A stretch of DNA of 64,000 bases. Source: Nitrososphaerota archaeon (GTDB lineage: Archaea > Thermoproteota > Nitrososphaeria > Nitrososphaerales > JACQRY01). Below, piece after piece: positions 16,168 through 24,289 of the stretch. The stretch spans positions 1 through 64,000 of the forward strand of contig JACPCU010000027.1 in assembly GCA_016184315.1 (NCBI GenBank), in the 5' to 3' direction. The position numbers and the translations under genes were made by a program. Within the stretch, counting starts at the first letter, position 1. Every line of letters begins with the position of its first letter. The notes beneath the pieces were generated by a model. The model saw only the letters and a program-made list of their open reading frames with translations, did no database searches and had not been told where the DNA came from.

Positions 16168-17112
16168 TTAGCGTATGACACGTTTGAGACTGAACAATCG
16201 CCGTTTTACATTCGGATGGAATTCAAGATCGGTTCTCCCAGGAAAGAGTAAGGTCGGAAAGTAGTTACCTTGATAGAACTCATCCATGAAACGTTGTTCC
16301 TTCTTGCGTGGAGTCAGTAACCGTTGAAGCCTAGCTGTAGTCCATTTTGAGGCCTTGACGACATCGAAAACATCGCCTTCCGAAAGGAGCCTCCTGAGAT
16401 CATTTTCAAACCGTTGCCTTGATATGGATATCCTTATCCCCCTTTGCAAGACCTTGCGAAAGTCATCTTTCAGTTCTAAGCAACTGTAGAATATCACGGA
16501 CTTCCTCAATAGAGATAGATCTACCTTCTCGTCAGACTTTAGAAATGTATATACATCAAACAAATCTCTTGGAGTTGATCTTTCAATTAGAGCTTTGATC
16601 TTCGAGGCGTACAGTTCTTCCGTAGCCAACGTGTTAATACTGCAACGAATCCTGAATGGGTTGTTGATGCGCGTCTTTACAGGTCGTGTTAAGGGTATTC
16701 GCATAGCGACGTAGTTTATCTCGACCTTTGTGTGATCTCTGTTGCCTGAGAGATTATCGTAGGATAATGTAAAGGAATCGAGTGCATACGGTTTGAATAG
16801 CTTGACTTGATACTTCTGGAACCTGAATATTGAAAAAAGATGTTGATTGATAACCGCTCTTGCAGACAGCATATCCGGTCTGCTAGTTACCCCAAAGATT
16901 ACCAGATCAATGTCAACTGACAGTCTTGGTATCCGTTTCTTGCTGAGGTTGATAGCGGTACCGCCCCTTAAAGCAAGGTGCCTTGAAGCTTCTAGTCGCG
17001 AAATCTCATTCAATAGACTCAGCATTCTGAACGCTTTCTCTAGTGTCAGCGCTGAGAAACCCGTCTCCGAAGACAGGACGTCAAAATACTGCTTTGAGGG
17101 AATCTCAGGCAT
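16168..17112 (-). CDS. abiEii: AbiEii-type nucleotidyltransferase toxin
   Basis: A 314-residue protein of the AbiEii/DUF1814 nucleotidyltransferase family. It has the loop LRGGTAINL (RGGT at 49-52) followed by RLSVDIDLVI with the catalytic Asp pair (67 and 69), and a helical C-terminal half. In type IV AbiE systems this protein transfers nucleotides and halts growth, giving phage resistance. Its start overlaps the end of the upstream abiEi gene by 8 bases. Length is normal and motifs are intact, so it is probably functional. Confidence 0.9.
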   Translation of the reverse strand: MPEIPSKQYFDVLSSETGFSALTLEKAFRMLSLLNEISRLEASRHLALRGGTAINLSKKRIPRLSVDIDLVIFGVTSRPDMLSARAVINQHLFSIFRFQKYQVKLFKPYALDSFTLSYDNLSGNRDHTKVEINYVAMRIPLTRPVKTRINNPFRIRCSINTLATEELYASKIKALIERSTPRDLFDVYTFLKSDEKVDLSLLRKSVIFYSCLELKDDFRKVLQRGIRISISRQRFENDLRRLLSEGDVFDVVKASKWTTARLQRLLTPRKKEQRFMDEFYQGNYFPTLLFPGRTDLEFHPNVKRRLFSLKRVIR

Positions 17113-17893
17113 CTTCGAATAGCTCTTGTGTCTGTGCAGGTACTATTATGTTCCAATCCTTTACGAGTTGTGGTTTGCCAGTAATTGGGCCAAAGTAGTA
17201 GAACCTTTTCCGCAGTTTCTTTTTGAGCTTCCTTAGATGGATGTCCTTAATGTCCCAGCGCTCCCTAACTTTTTTTCTTGAGAGAAAATAGCCGACTCTG
17301 TGGAATACGCTCGCTATGCCAAGCCTATTAAGGTAGTCAAGAACGCGCTCTATGTCAACTGATGGAAATTCCATTAGACTCATTATTGTCTCCTCAAGGC
17401 CTCCTGCAAGATTGGGTCTGCGTATGCAGTCTACCAGCGTCCTCTCTCTATCCGTGACAATAATTTCATCATTGCTCCACAGTACTTTTTCCACTCCGAA
17501 GAGGTTTTTTCTACTCATCCATGTGTAAAGTATTGACTCATACGAGAATGGCCTAAACTGGTTTGGAGAGGCTATGAGCACAAGACTGAATAGAGGTGAG
17601 CGCGCGACTCCATGAACCTCTAGTGCCGTATGATAAGAAAGGCAGTAAGGTGATACTACCTTGCTAGCTAGGAGAATCTTATCTACACGCGGCAACTTTT
17701 CCCTTCCAATATACTTTATCGGCACTACACGGTATAGTCCTCTTCTTACGCGTATGATGTAACCGTGTTGACGCATCTGCTGCAGTCGCTCCTTGGTAAG
17801 TTTGGGGTTCTTGTCTACGTCCTTTGCCTCACTAAAGGTGAAAAGGTCTTTGTCACTGAAATGAGAGTACAGCTTTGGCAGAGGCAATAACAC
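17105..17893 (-). CDS. abiEi: AbiEi-type antitoxin/transcriptional repressor
   Basis: A 262-residue protein with an N-terminal winged helix (FSEAKDVDKNPKLTKERLQQM, then HGYIIRVRRGLYRVVP) and a central AbiEi-like domain beginning LASKVVSPYCLSYHTAL, including TDRERTLVDCI. AbiEi proteins neutralise the toxin and repress their own operon by binding inverted repeats. Palindromic sequences lie directly upstream (17905-17941). It forms an operon with the nucleotidyltransferase gene that follows. Confidence 0.88.
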   Translation of the reverse strand: MLLPLPKLYSHFSDKDLFTFSEAKDVDKNPKLTKERLQQMRQHGYIIRVRRGLYRVVPIKYIGREKLPRVDKILLASKVVSPYCLSYHTALEVHGVARSPLFSLVLIASPNQFRPFSYESILYTWMSRKNLFGVEKVLWSNDEIIVTDRERTLVDCIRRPNLAGGLEETIMSLMEFPSVDIERVLDYLNRLGIASVFHRVGYFLSRKKVRERWDIKDIHLRKLKKKLRKRFYYFGPITGKPQLVKDWNIIVPAQTQELFEDA

Positions 17894-17904
17894 TCACTTT
17901 TACG

Positions 17905-17941
17905 ATAGTACTATAGTGAATATGTCCTATGTAAAATATTC
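17905..17941 (-). promoter_or_regulatory. Palindromes in the abiE promoter
   Basis: A perfect 10-base palindrome ATAGTACTAT (17905-17914) is followed by the arms GAATAT (17918-17923) and ATATTC (17936-17941) around an AT-rich spacer. On the minus strand the latter gives ATATTTTAC, a plausible TATA box for abiEi. AbiEi is known to bind inverted repeats, so this is a candidate operator. Confidence 0.5.
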
Positions 17942-18449
17942 GGTAGCAAACACTTGACACCTAAAGATACTATCCCACACTTCCAATTATTTTACGCAAT
18001 TACTATGAATGCACCCACTTATGTAAACATAAACGAGAAGAATATCCGGCCTAGCATTCACAAAAGAAAACAGAGGTTGGCCATACAACAATAACTAATT
18101 GCACATAGATTGACTTTCCAAGATGATACTAAACTGAATGTGATTTGAATTGTAAAAGGGTATAAACCTAATGGGAATAATGGTTGGCTAAGGTTCGGAG
18201 GTTCCCATACCGTGTTAGGTATGTTTCTGACCAAAAATATTACCGGGTAGAATTTAAGGGGTGTCGCCGGTTTTTACACTCAATTAAATTCAAATTGTCA
18301 GCACGGTTCGTGTCCGCGAGTATATGCGATTCTATGGTGCGAAGACAGATGAGGTTAACCATCAGATGGGGGCGGTGAGACTTTTCCCCAATGCAAAGAG
18401 TGTAAATTGATCTTCTCACATATTTCTGTGCTGAAAGAACCAAGGTTCA
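17942..18449 (+). other. Stretch without a convincing gene
   Basis: About 500 AT-rich bases between the abiE promoter and the end of the methyltransferase gene. A 64-codon frame at 18184-18378 exists but has no ribosome-binding site or recognisable sequence, and I do not call it. It is probably intergenic or decayed DNA. Confidence 0.5.
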
Positions 18450-19307
18450 TCACACCGCTTCCAGCATAGTTATCGAGTAACCTCCCTTTCTATCAGTTTC
18501 ATCTTTTGTCTGATAATACACATCTTCCATGACTTTCGATGGGAAGTAAGTGGAACTAATGAAGTCAAATAATTTTTCTGCCTTTCTTCCATTCATAGAC
18601 GTCTCCAACGACCCTTCCTCGAAAGCTAAACGGTATTGTTCAAGTTCGGTCAACTTTTCTCTCTCAGCCTTTGCATATTCGACGCGGACACAGATACCTC
18701 CTCTTTTCAGCAAACCGCGAAAGTTTCTTGAAACAACCTTTCCGCCTAGTAATGAGTTCAATAACATCTGAGCATCACCGGAAATCCGTTTATCTTTCGC
18801 GTTAGGCTTTCGCGGAGCCGCTAGAAACTTAGCTACTTCAGTATCCTTCTCATGCCTATAGCCATTTTCATCATAACGTTTCTGATCAGAGCCCCAAAGA
18901 ATCTGAGGAAAGCAGAAAATTACTACACTAGCTTTTCCTCGTGGCAGGGTAAAATCGGGGAGTTCAGTCTTGATTAATCTTATCTGTCCTGACGGATTTG
19001 TGCCTAGGCGTGCGAGCCTCTTTTTGGCAAGTCTTAACATAAGGGCCGATACGTCAATTCCAATGAATCGGCAATCAGGAAAAAGCTCAGGTAGGCGCAG
19101 AAGCAGGTTCCCTGGGCCACACGCGTAATCAATAATAAGACTAGGATTGTTTTGTAGGAACGAACGAACATAGTTTGCTATGTTGCTGTACGCATGGGCA
19201 TGAAACCTATCGTTGGTTTGTTGGCCCCACCACCTTCCGACCTTTCCGTCATATGCTTCGCTCGTGAGTGTTAGCTCTTGAATAAAGTCTATTTCGTCCC
19301 ATTTCAT
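18450..19307 (-). CDS. SAM-dependent methyltransferase (class I)
   Basis: A 285-residue protein with a class I methyltransferase core: IIDYACGPGNLLLRL (motif I, residues 58-72), IGIDVSALML (motif II) and VVIFCFPQIL (motif IV region). The N-terminus (RWWGQQTNDRFHAHAYSNI) is typical of small-molecule or protein methylases of the Methyltransf_25 kind. The substrate is unknown. It is a single gene inside the accessory island, between AbiE and VapBC cassettes. Confidence 0.8.
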   Translation of the reverse strand: MKWDEIDFIQELTLTSEAYDGKVGRWWGQQTNDRFHAHAYSNIANYVRSFLQNNPSLIIDYACGPGNLLLRLPELFPDCRFIGIDVSALMLRLAKKRLARLGTNPSGQIRLIKTELPDFTLPRGKASVVIFCFPQILWGSDQKRYDENGYRHEKDTEVAKFLAAPRKPNAKDKRISGDAQMLLNSLLGGKVVSRNFRGLLKRGGICVRVEYAKAEREKLTELEQYRLAFEEGSLETSMNGRKAEKLFDFISSTYFPSKVMEDVYYQTKDETDRKGGYSITMLEAV

Positions 19308-19415
19308 GAAGACAGATCTCCTATGCCTTGGTTTCCCTCAGAGAAAAGAATTCTCTTTCCTTCAGGTGCCGCATCATCCTGGCCTTGACCAGAGACGTGG
19401 TAGGAGATTTCTTGG

Positions 19416-19705
19416 ATGAGATATCAACCTGAGTACGTGAAGATGGCTAAGGAGAAGTTGTGAGATGTTCTGAATTGACTCAAGCTAATAGACTGTCGAA
19501 GCAGTTGTTTGATTATGCAGGCAAGAGGCGTAAAGAGGTGGTTTATGATATGGCTGATACCATGCAAGGTTACCTGAAGGATTATCTTGATTCAAGTATG
19601 CTGTTTTGGGTGGAACGAATAATTCTGACAAGAGGCGGGGAATTGGCCAAGGAGTACGTCGAGACAGACCCGAGGTATCAGAGCAGGATTGATGGGTTTG
19701 CTTGA
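19416..19705 (+). CDS. Small helical protein, probable upstream frameshift
   Basis: A coding-looking frame of 81 residues starts at a GTG (19460). Just before it, an ATG at 19416 with a good ribosome-binding site (TAGGAGATT) opens a 15-codon peptide (MRYQPEYVK...) that stops in a GTGA overlap with the first. The two could be one protein of about 96 residues separated by a missing base, or a coupled pair. The main part (LFDYAGKRRKEVVYDMADTM) is helical. No family recognised. Confidence 0.4.
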
Positions 19706-19757
19706 GACTCTGCATATCTATTTATAGTTGAAGTATGAAAGTTATACTGGTGAGAAA

Positions 19758-20048
19758 ATGGAGCAGGAACCCGAGATAGCGGTGGTGGGGACAAAAGGGC
19801 AGATAGTCATCCCCCAGCAACTGAGGAGAGAGTTGAAGATAACACCAAAGACCAAGCTGGCGGTATACAGGAAGGGGGACAAGCTGGTTGTGACAAGGCT
19901 CAAGGTTCCGTCTTTAGGCGAGGAGCTGAAGGATTTATTCAGGGAGATAGACGAACAGTACAAGGGAAAAAGAAGGCCTACCGAAAAAGAGATCCTAGAA
20001 GAGATTCAGGCATACAGGCGTGAGAAGCGAGCCCGACAAGGCGCATAA
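19758..20048 (+). CDS. AbrB-fold antitoxin (VapB-like)
   Basis: A protein of about 96 residues from the ATG at 19758 (a TTG 30 bases upstream is less likely). AbrB fold: VVGTKGQIVIPQQLRRELKI, then PKTKLAVYRKGDKLVVTRL. The C-terminal half is long and charged and would bind the toxin. The PIN gene begins one base after its stop, so the pair is translated together. Confidence 0.87.
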   Translation: MEQEPEIAVVGTKGQIVIPQQLRRELKITPKTKLAVYRKGDKLVVTRLKVPSLGEELKDLFREIDEQYKGKRRPTEKEILEEIQAYRREKRARQGA

Positions 20049-20049
20049 A

Positions 20050-20457
20050 ATGGTTCGTGCAGTCGTTGACACAAACGCCCTGGTGTCTGCTCTTATAGGT
20101 CGGGGGAAGCCTAGAAAACTGGTTCTTGAGCTGCTGGAAAAACATTCGGTAGTGCTGTCTCCGCAGATGCTGGCTGAGCTGGCCGATGTTCTCTCAAGAG
20201 AGAAGTTCAGGGAGATTAGAAGCTCCCAGACCGACAGGTTCACAGCATCACTTGTCAGCAAATCCAAGATAGTGAAAGTCAGGTCACGCTTCAAGGCTGT
20301 CGCCGCAGACCCTAGTGATGACCTTATCCTCAACACAGCATACAGTGGGAAGGCTGACTACATCGTCACCGGTGACAAGCATATGTTGGCCTTGAAGGAG
20401 TTCAAAGGGATAGAAATAGTGAAAGTCGCCAAGATGCTTGAAACCATAGGACAATGA
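20050..20457 (+). CDS. PIN-domain toxin, COG1569 type
   Basis: A 135-residue PIN protein from the ATG at 20050. It has AVVDTNALVSALIG at the N-terminus, MLAELADVLSREKF (Glu), ADPSDDLILNTA (Asp pair) and DYIVTGDKHMLAL (Asp), so the acidic site is complete. The signature DTNxLVSAL...GxP matches the 'putative toxin-antitoxin, PIN family' proteins. It pairs with the AbrB antitoxin gene directly upstream. Confidence 0.9.
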   Translation: MVRAVVDTNALVSALIGRGKPRKLVLELLEKHSVVLSPQMLAELADVLSREKFREIRSSQTDRFTASLVSKSKIVKVRSRFKAVAADPSDDLILNTAYSGKADYIVTGDKHMLALKEFKGIEIVKVAKMLETIGQ

Positions 20458-20573
20458 CTGACGATGACTAGAGCGTGTTGAAACGGCCTCAGAGAATAGA
20501 TGAACATGCAACTCCCGATCTTAAATACGCAGAGGAGAAATAGTATAATAGGATAGCAACAAAAGGTGAGCAG

Positions 20574-20828
20574 ATGTCCCAAACAGAGTTAATGAAAGAG
20601 CTGGCGGAGATACTGAAGCTCAGGAGGGAAGACCCCTCAACCGTCCTAGCCAAAGCCATCAGAGTCGGTTTGAAGGAGCTGCTCAGGCAAACTGCTGTGG
20701 ACGACTACTTAAGGAAAAAGATTTCACGCGAGGAAGCTGTGAGGCTGGCTGGTCTGGACATCGTCAAGAGGGCTGAGAAAGAGAGAAGGTCTGTCATAAA
20801 AGATGTCAAGTGGGGTCTAGGTGCTTAA
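20574..20828 (+). CDS. Antitoxin-like small protein (UPF0175-like)
   Basis: An 84-residue helical protein from an ATG preceded by AGGTGAG. The C-terminal part (DYLRKKISREEAVRLAGLDIV) resembles the helix-turn-helix of UPF0175-like antitoxins that accompany DUF3368 PIN proteins. Its end overlaps the start of the PIN gene by 8 bases. Confidence 0.7.
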   Translation: MSQTELMKELAEILKLRREDPSTVLAKAIRVGLKELLRQTAVDDYLRKKISREEAVRLAGLDIVKRAEKERRSVIKDVKWGLGA

Positions 20829-21337
20829 CGCAGTCTGCGACTCTGGGCCCCTGATACATCTGGCTCAGATAAACCTTCTAAAAACCTTCAAGATATTCCA
20901 AGAGCTGACCGTTCCTAGAAGCGTCTTCGACGAAGTAACCATATCGGGCAAGCCTGGAGAAGTTGAAATAAGATCTCTTGAAAACCTGACGACTGTTGAC
21001 ATCAGCAAAGACGAGCTCAGGCAGATAACGGTGCTTAAGAGAAGATTGAAGGGATGGAAGATCAGTCAACCCGAGCTAGAAGATCTATCTTTCAAGAAGA
21101 ACAAACAAAATGTTTCTGACCGATGACCTGGACGCAAGAGAAGCTGCTGAAAACATCGGCATAGAAGTGCATGGCTCTGTCGGGATAATCGTCAGAGCCT
21201 TCAAGGAAAGGATGTTGACTCTTGAAGAAACTATCCGCAGCTTGAACGACATTCACGACAAGAGCAGATTGTTTGTATCCAAAATAATAATCGATGAAGC
21301 CATACGGGCTGTAAGAAAACATAAGCAGAGTGGATAA
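20821..21337 (+). pseudogene. DUF3368-type PIN toxin, interrupted by a frameshift
   Basis: The first part (GTG at 20821) gives NAVCDSGPLIHLAQI, the characteristic DUF3368 PIN start, and continues to a stop at 21126. A second frame from about 21110 supplies the missing C-terminus: MFLTDDLDAREAA, then GSVGIIVRAFKER. The switch lies between about 21085 and 21112. Joined, they make a normal 165-170 residue toxin. It may be a real inactivation of the toxin or a sequence error. It pairs with the antitoxin-like gene upstream. Confidence 0.78.
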
Positions 21338-21342
21338 GGATT

Positions 21343-21525
21343 CTGGAGACAGGTCGATCAAGCCCACCTCATAATACGTCCCATTAGGTAAATCTCTCCG
21401 AGAGTTACTAGAAGGAGTGTTATGAACAGTTAAAACCTTCCTAAGGCGTCTCCACTCAGGACTGGTAAGATTGAAAGAAGAGACTGCTCAAGCTATCGTC
21501 GAAGGGCCTAAAAGACGTCAGGTGA
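21343..21525 (+). repeat. Copy C of the comD promoter/5' end
   Basis: A nearly full copy of the block before comD. A 69-base stretch (21425-21493) is identical to 22186-22254, covering the putative promoter (AACAGTTAAAACC), leader, TTG start and first eight codons of comD. Beyond that the copy diverges and stops after 19 codons (TAA near 21530). Together with copy D it brackets the relBE-like pair in direct orientation. Confidence 0.92.
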
Positions 21526-21534
21526 ATTAAGCTA

Positions 21535-21783
21535 CTAGTCATAGGCTGATTCTCTAGGGCTGATTTTGAAGATCAGGATCTCGTCTGGCTTCAAGATGGT
21601 GTAGAGGATACGGTAGTCGCCGACTCGTAATCTGTAGGAGTTGGAGAGGCCTTTCAGTTTCTTGCATCCTGCTGGATATGGAGTGAATAACAACTCCGAA
21701 ATCTTGGATTCAATCCTATGTTTTACATCTAGTGAGAATTCGTCTAGAGTTCGTCTGGCTCTTCCCGAGAAAAAAATCTTCAA
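21535..21783 (-). CDS. RelE/ParE-family toxin
   Basis: An 82-residue RelE-fold toxin: MKIFFSGRARRTLDEF, then the conserved KKLKGLSNSYRLRVGDYRIL with the Arg-rich strand, ending in a hydrophobic strand and ISPRESAYD. RelE toxins cleave mRNA on the ribosome; ParE relatives act on gyrase. The TTG start overlaps the antitoxin stop (TTGA), so translation is coupled. Confidence 0.88.
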   Translation of the reverse strand: MKIFFSGRARRTLDEFSLDVKHRIESKISELLFTPYPAGCKKLKGLSNSYRLRVGDYRILYTILKPDEILIFKISPRESAYD

Positions 21784-21959
21784 CGCTTGCGTGCCCGTGG
21801 CTTAGTGAAGAGAAATGTCTTGCCTTCTTTATGCTCCTTAATTGCCTCATTAAACGCCTGCCTATCATCATCCGAAACTTCTTCCGCCAGAGCTTCTTCT
21901 ATCGAGTCCAAACGCTCTCGAATCAATCTTAATTCCTTTTCAAGCACGGTCTTCGACAT
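21780..21959 (-). CDS. RelB-like antitoxin
   Basis: A 59-residue helical protein from an ATG (21957-21959): a heptad-like first half (LEKELRLIRERLDSIEEAL), an acidic stretch and a basic C-terminus (KPRARKR). Size, position and overlap with the RelE-like gene identify it as the cognate antitoxin. It has no clear DNA-binding motif, so autoregulation may depend on the complex. Confidence 0.75.
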   Translation of the reverse strand: MSKTVLEKELRLIRERLDSIEEALAEEVSDDDRQAFNEAIKEHKEGKTFLFTKPRARKR

Positions 21960-22105
21960 CGACGCAATAAACCTGTCCTAACGTAAATAAGTTTTTGGAC
22001 TAAAGGGGGACTCTGATACTCTCAAAGCTCCTCGATGCTGACAGAGTCAGAGACTCAAATGCTTGCAGGAACAGGATAGTTGAGTGAAACTTTCTCATAA
22101 ATTAT

Positions 22106-22285
22106 CGGGGGATAGGTCAATCAAGCCCATCCCATCACATGCCTCATTAGGTAAATCTCCCCAAGTTACAAGAAGGAGTGCTATAAACAGTTAAAACCTT
22201 CCTAAGGCGTCTCCACTCAGGACTGGTAAGATTGAAAGAAGAGACTGCTCAAGCCATTGTAGAGGGGTTGAAGGAGGGAGGCGTC
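22106..22285 (+). repeat. Copy D: comD upstream block, putative promoter and start
   Basis: The version of the repeat attached to the intact comD gene. It includes GGGATAGGTCAATCAAGCCC, ATTAGGTAAATCTCC and the AT-rich AACAGTTAAAACC (22186-22198). The last lies about 34-46 bases before the TTG start and is a plausible TATA/BRE region. GGACTGGTAAG before the start may aid ribosome binding. Compare copies A, B and C. Confidence 0.85.
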
Positions 22286-22732
22286 AACTTCGTGGTTTAC
22301 ATGCCTGACTCCTTCTTCTACGATGTCATCACCAAGGTCAAAGAGGACCCCGGTTTCACCAGCATCTCTGTCCCAAATGAGAGCGTAGGAATGTGTCTAT
22401 GTGCAGGAGCGTGGCTCGGCGGCAAGAAACCAGTCATGATCATGGAGAACACAGGTCTCTTCGTAGCAAGCAACGCTATCACCAGGTTCCACCAGCCCTT
22501 CGGCATCCCCGTCCTCATGCTGATCAGCTACCGTGGCGATGCTGGAGACGGATGGTGGATGGTTACCGCGATAGGCCACGCCTTTGAACCAGCATTGAAG
22601 AGCTTAGGCATCACATATGAGCTTGTAGACAACCCTGAGAAGGCTAAGAAGGCTATTCAACTGCTCCAAACGTCTGCAGAGGTCTCAGAGGAGCTCCAAG
22701 CAGTAGTATTCAGGAAGGAAGGAGTATGGTGA
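22232..22732 (+). CDS. comD: Sulfopyruvate decarboxylase-like alpha subunit (TPP enzyme, PYR domain)
   Basis: A 166-residue TPP-binding N-terminal domain. It has NFVVYMPDSFFYDVI, then the conserved NESVGMCLCAGAWLGGKKPVM with the catalytic Glu, MENTGLFVASNAI and a GDAGDGWW loop. ComD with ComE decarboxylates sulfopyruvate in coenzyme M synthesis; related pairs act on phosphonopyruvate or other 2-oxoacids, so the substrate is not certain. The start is a TTG. Its end overlaps comE by 7 bases. The same promoter and first codons are repeated three more times upstream. Confidence 0.82.
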   Translation: MKEETAQAIVEGLKEGGVNFVVYMPDSFFYDVITKVKEDPGFTSISVPNESVGMCLCAGAWLGGKKPVMIMENTGLFVASNAITRFHQPFGIPVLMLISYRGDAGDGWWMVTAIGHAFEPALKSLGITYELVDNPEKAKKAIQLLQTSAEVSEELQAVVFRKEGVW

Positions 22733-23364
22733 CAAGATTCGTTCTGCTTGAACGACTGGCGAAGATGGTCAAGGATGAGCTAGTCGTCACAAATCTCAAG
22801 GGCACAGCCCATGAGTGGCACTACTTGTCTCCAAAGGACTCCAATCTACTCTACTTGGGGATGGGTATGCCTACCCCCGCGGCTCTAGGGTTGGCTATGG
22901 CTCTTCCCCACAGGAGAGTTATCTCATTAGACGGTGACGGAAGTATCCTGCTGGATTTGGCTGGGATTCCAGCTGTAGGTCAAGTCGCCCCGAAGAATCT
23001 GACGGTTATAATATTCGACAACCAGTGCTATGAAAGCAATGGGGCTCTGCCTACTCCTACGGCCAACGGCACGGATCTAACAGGTATAGCGAAGGCCTCA
23101 GGCATACCCAAGGCTAGGACAGTGTTAGATGCAGATGAGTTTGAGGACGCTGCCAGAACAGCTCTCACCACCGATGGACCCCACTTCATAACAGCCAAGG
23201 TCGAGAGAGGCACGAAGAAGGTGCCCATAATCATGACTTATGGCCGATACAACAAATACGTGTTCGTCAAACATGTCGAAAAGACTGAGGGAGTCCAGAT
23301 CCTTAGATCTATAAAGGCCAGTGGTGCCGGCTATACTCCTAACAAGGAGTACTTCAAAGACTAG
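22726..23364 (+). CDS. comE: Sulfopyruvate decarboxylase-like beta subunit (TPP enzyme, PP domain)
   Basis: A 212-residue TPP-binding C-terminal domain. The motif is ISLDGDGSILLDL (GDGS at 70-73) ending with IIFDNQCYESNG (Asn99), which holds Mg and the diphosphate. GMGMPTPAALGLAMALP precedes it, as in ComE. It forms an alpha2beta2-type enzyme with the ComD-like subunit, whose gene it overlaps. Length is slightly above the usual 180-190 because of a C-terminal tail. Alternative substrates such as phosphonopyruvate are possible. Confidence 0.83.
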   Translation: MVTRFVLLERLAKMVKDELVVTNLKGTAHEWHYLSPKDSNLLYLGMGMPTPAALGLAMALPHRRVISLDGDGSILLDLAGIPAVGQVAPKNLTVIIFDNQCYESNGALPTPTANGTDLTGIAKASGIPKARTVLDADEFEDAARTALTTDGPHFITAKVERGTKKVPIIMTYGRYNKYVFVKHVEKTEGVQILRSIKASGAGYTPNKEYFKD

Positions 23365-23398
23365 CTTACTCCGGAGACGAATTCTAACTCGCCAAGAC

Positions 23399-23662
23399 TT
23401 ACTGATTCTCTTCGGGTGCAGAAATCACGGTGAGTTCAAAGTCGAAGACCTGGCTCTTTTCTCTCCAAGAACCCAGCATCTCAGTAAGAAGATTGCCAAG
23501 GTAAATGGCATCCACCCAGCTTGCCTTAGGAGAGAAAGTCAGCTTAAACTCGATCTTACGGCTCTCGCTCATAAAATATCCCCAGAGTAATGCGTATGGA
23601 GCCCTTGAAAAAGGCTTCGGGTCTAGAGCATAGAGCATAATCAGTTGAGCAAGTTTCTGCAC
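23399..23662 (-). CDS. Small hypothetical protein
   Basis: An 87-residue protein from a GTG one base after the stop of the histidine-phosphatase gene. It is amphipathic and ends in alternating hydrophobic strands (KSQVFDFELTVIS). I do not recognise it. The tight spacing argues for co-transcription with the phosphatase and against a chance frame, but the call remains moderate. Confidence 0.5.
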   Translation of the reverse strand: MQKLAQLIMLYALDPKPFSRAPYALLWGYFMSESRKIEFKLTFSPKASWVDAIYLGNLLTEMLGSWREKSQVFDFELTVISAPEENQ

Positions 23663-23663
23663 A

Positions 23664-24278
23664 CTAAAGACTGAAGTATCTGCTGATCTTCATAACGTTG
23701 AACGCCAAGAGCTTCGTATCTCCGTTCCCAAAACTTACCACTGAGACAGAGCCGTTCCCAATCCTAAGACCCTTGATGACCTCTGGATCCATTCCCAGTG
23801 CCAGAGCAACAGCTCCTTTAACAGGATGATAGTGGGAAACCACGATTACATTGCCATTCGGGTGGCGACCCGATATGTCGGCAGCTCCTTTCTCCACCCG
23901 CCTCATTATATTCGAAAACTTCTCCACACCGTACTTCACATAGGAGTCTGAGTAGAACTCCCGATGCCAATCTATATCCTCGCCGTATACTTGCTGAACA
24001 TTTCTTCCTGCAAGGCTGCCGAAATCTGTCTCCGTGAAACGCTCATCTGTAGTAAACTTCACACCCAATGCATCAGACAGTATCTCCGATGTCTGAACTG
24101 CTCTCATTATGGGACTGGAGAATATGGCTTCGAAAGGCAGTCCCTTCAAATCTTCGCCTAGATCAGCTATCTGCGTGCGGCCTTTCTCAGTGAGAGGAGC
24201 AGGTATCACTCTTCCAGTGAGGATGCCCTTAACATTCCCCTCGGATTCGCCGTGCCGTATGAAGAATACCTTGGTCAA
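23664..24278 (-). CDS. Histidine phosphatase (phosphoglycerate-mutase-like)
   Basis: A 204-residue protein with the RHGES motif at residues 8-12 (phosphate-accepting His9), SSPIMRAVQTSEIL as the second Arg-containing motif, FTETDFGSLAGR (Glu) and VVSHYHPVKG (second His). This family removes phosphate from phosphoglycerate, nucleotides or other small substrates; specificity cannot be read by eye. It is followed by the small gene at 23.4-23.66 kb and preceded, 11 bases away, by the zincin-like gene. Confidence 0.9.
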   Translation of the reverse strand: MTKVFFIRHGESEGNVKGILTGRVIPAPLTEKGRTQIADLGEDLKGLPFEAIFSSPIMRAVQTSEILSDALGVKFTTDERFTETDFGSLAGRNVQQVYGEDIDWHREFYSDSYVKYGVEKFSNIMRRVEKGAADISGRHPNGNVIVVSHYHPVKGAVALALGMDPEVIKGLRIGNGSVSVVSFGNGDTKLLAFNVMKISRYFSL

Positions 24279-24289
24279 CGGTGCTCCCG

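Noticed and set aside
18184-18378. 64-codon frame between abiE and the methyltransferase gene
   Set aside because: No ribosome-binding site, no recognisable sequence, and the composition matches the surrounding non-coding DNA.
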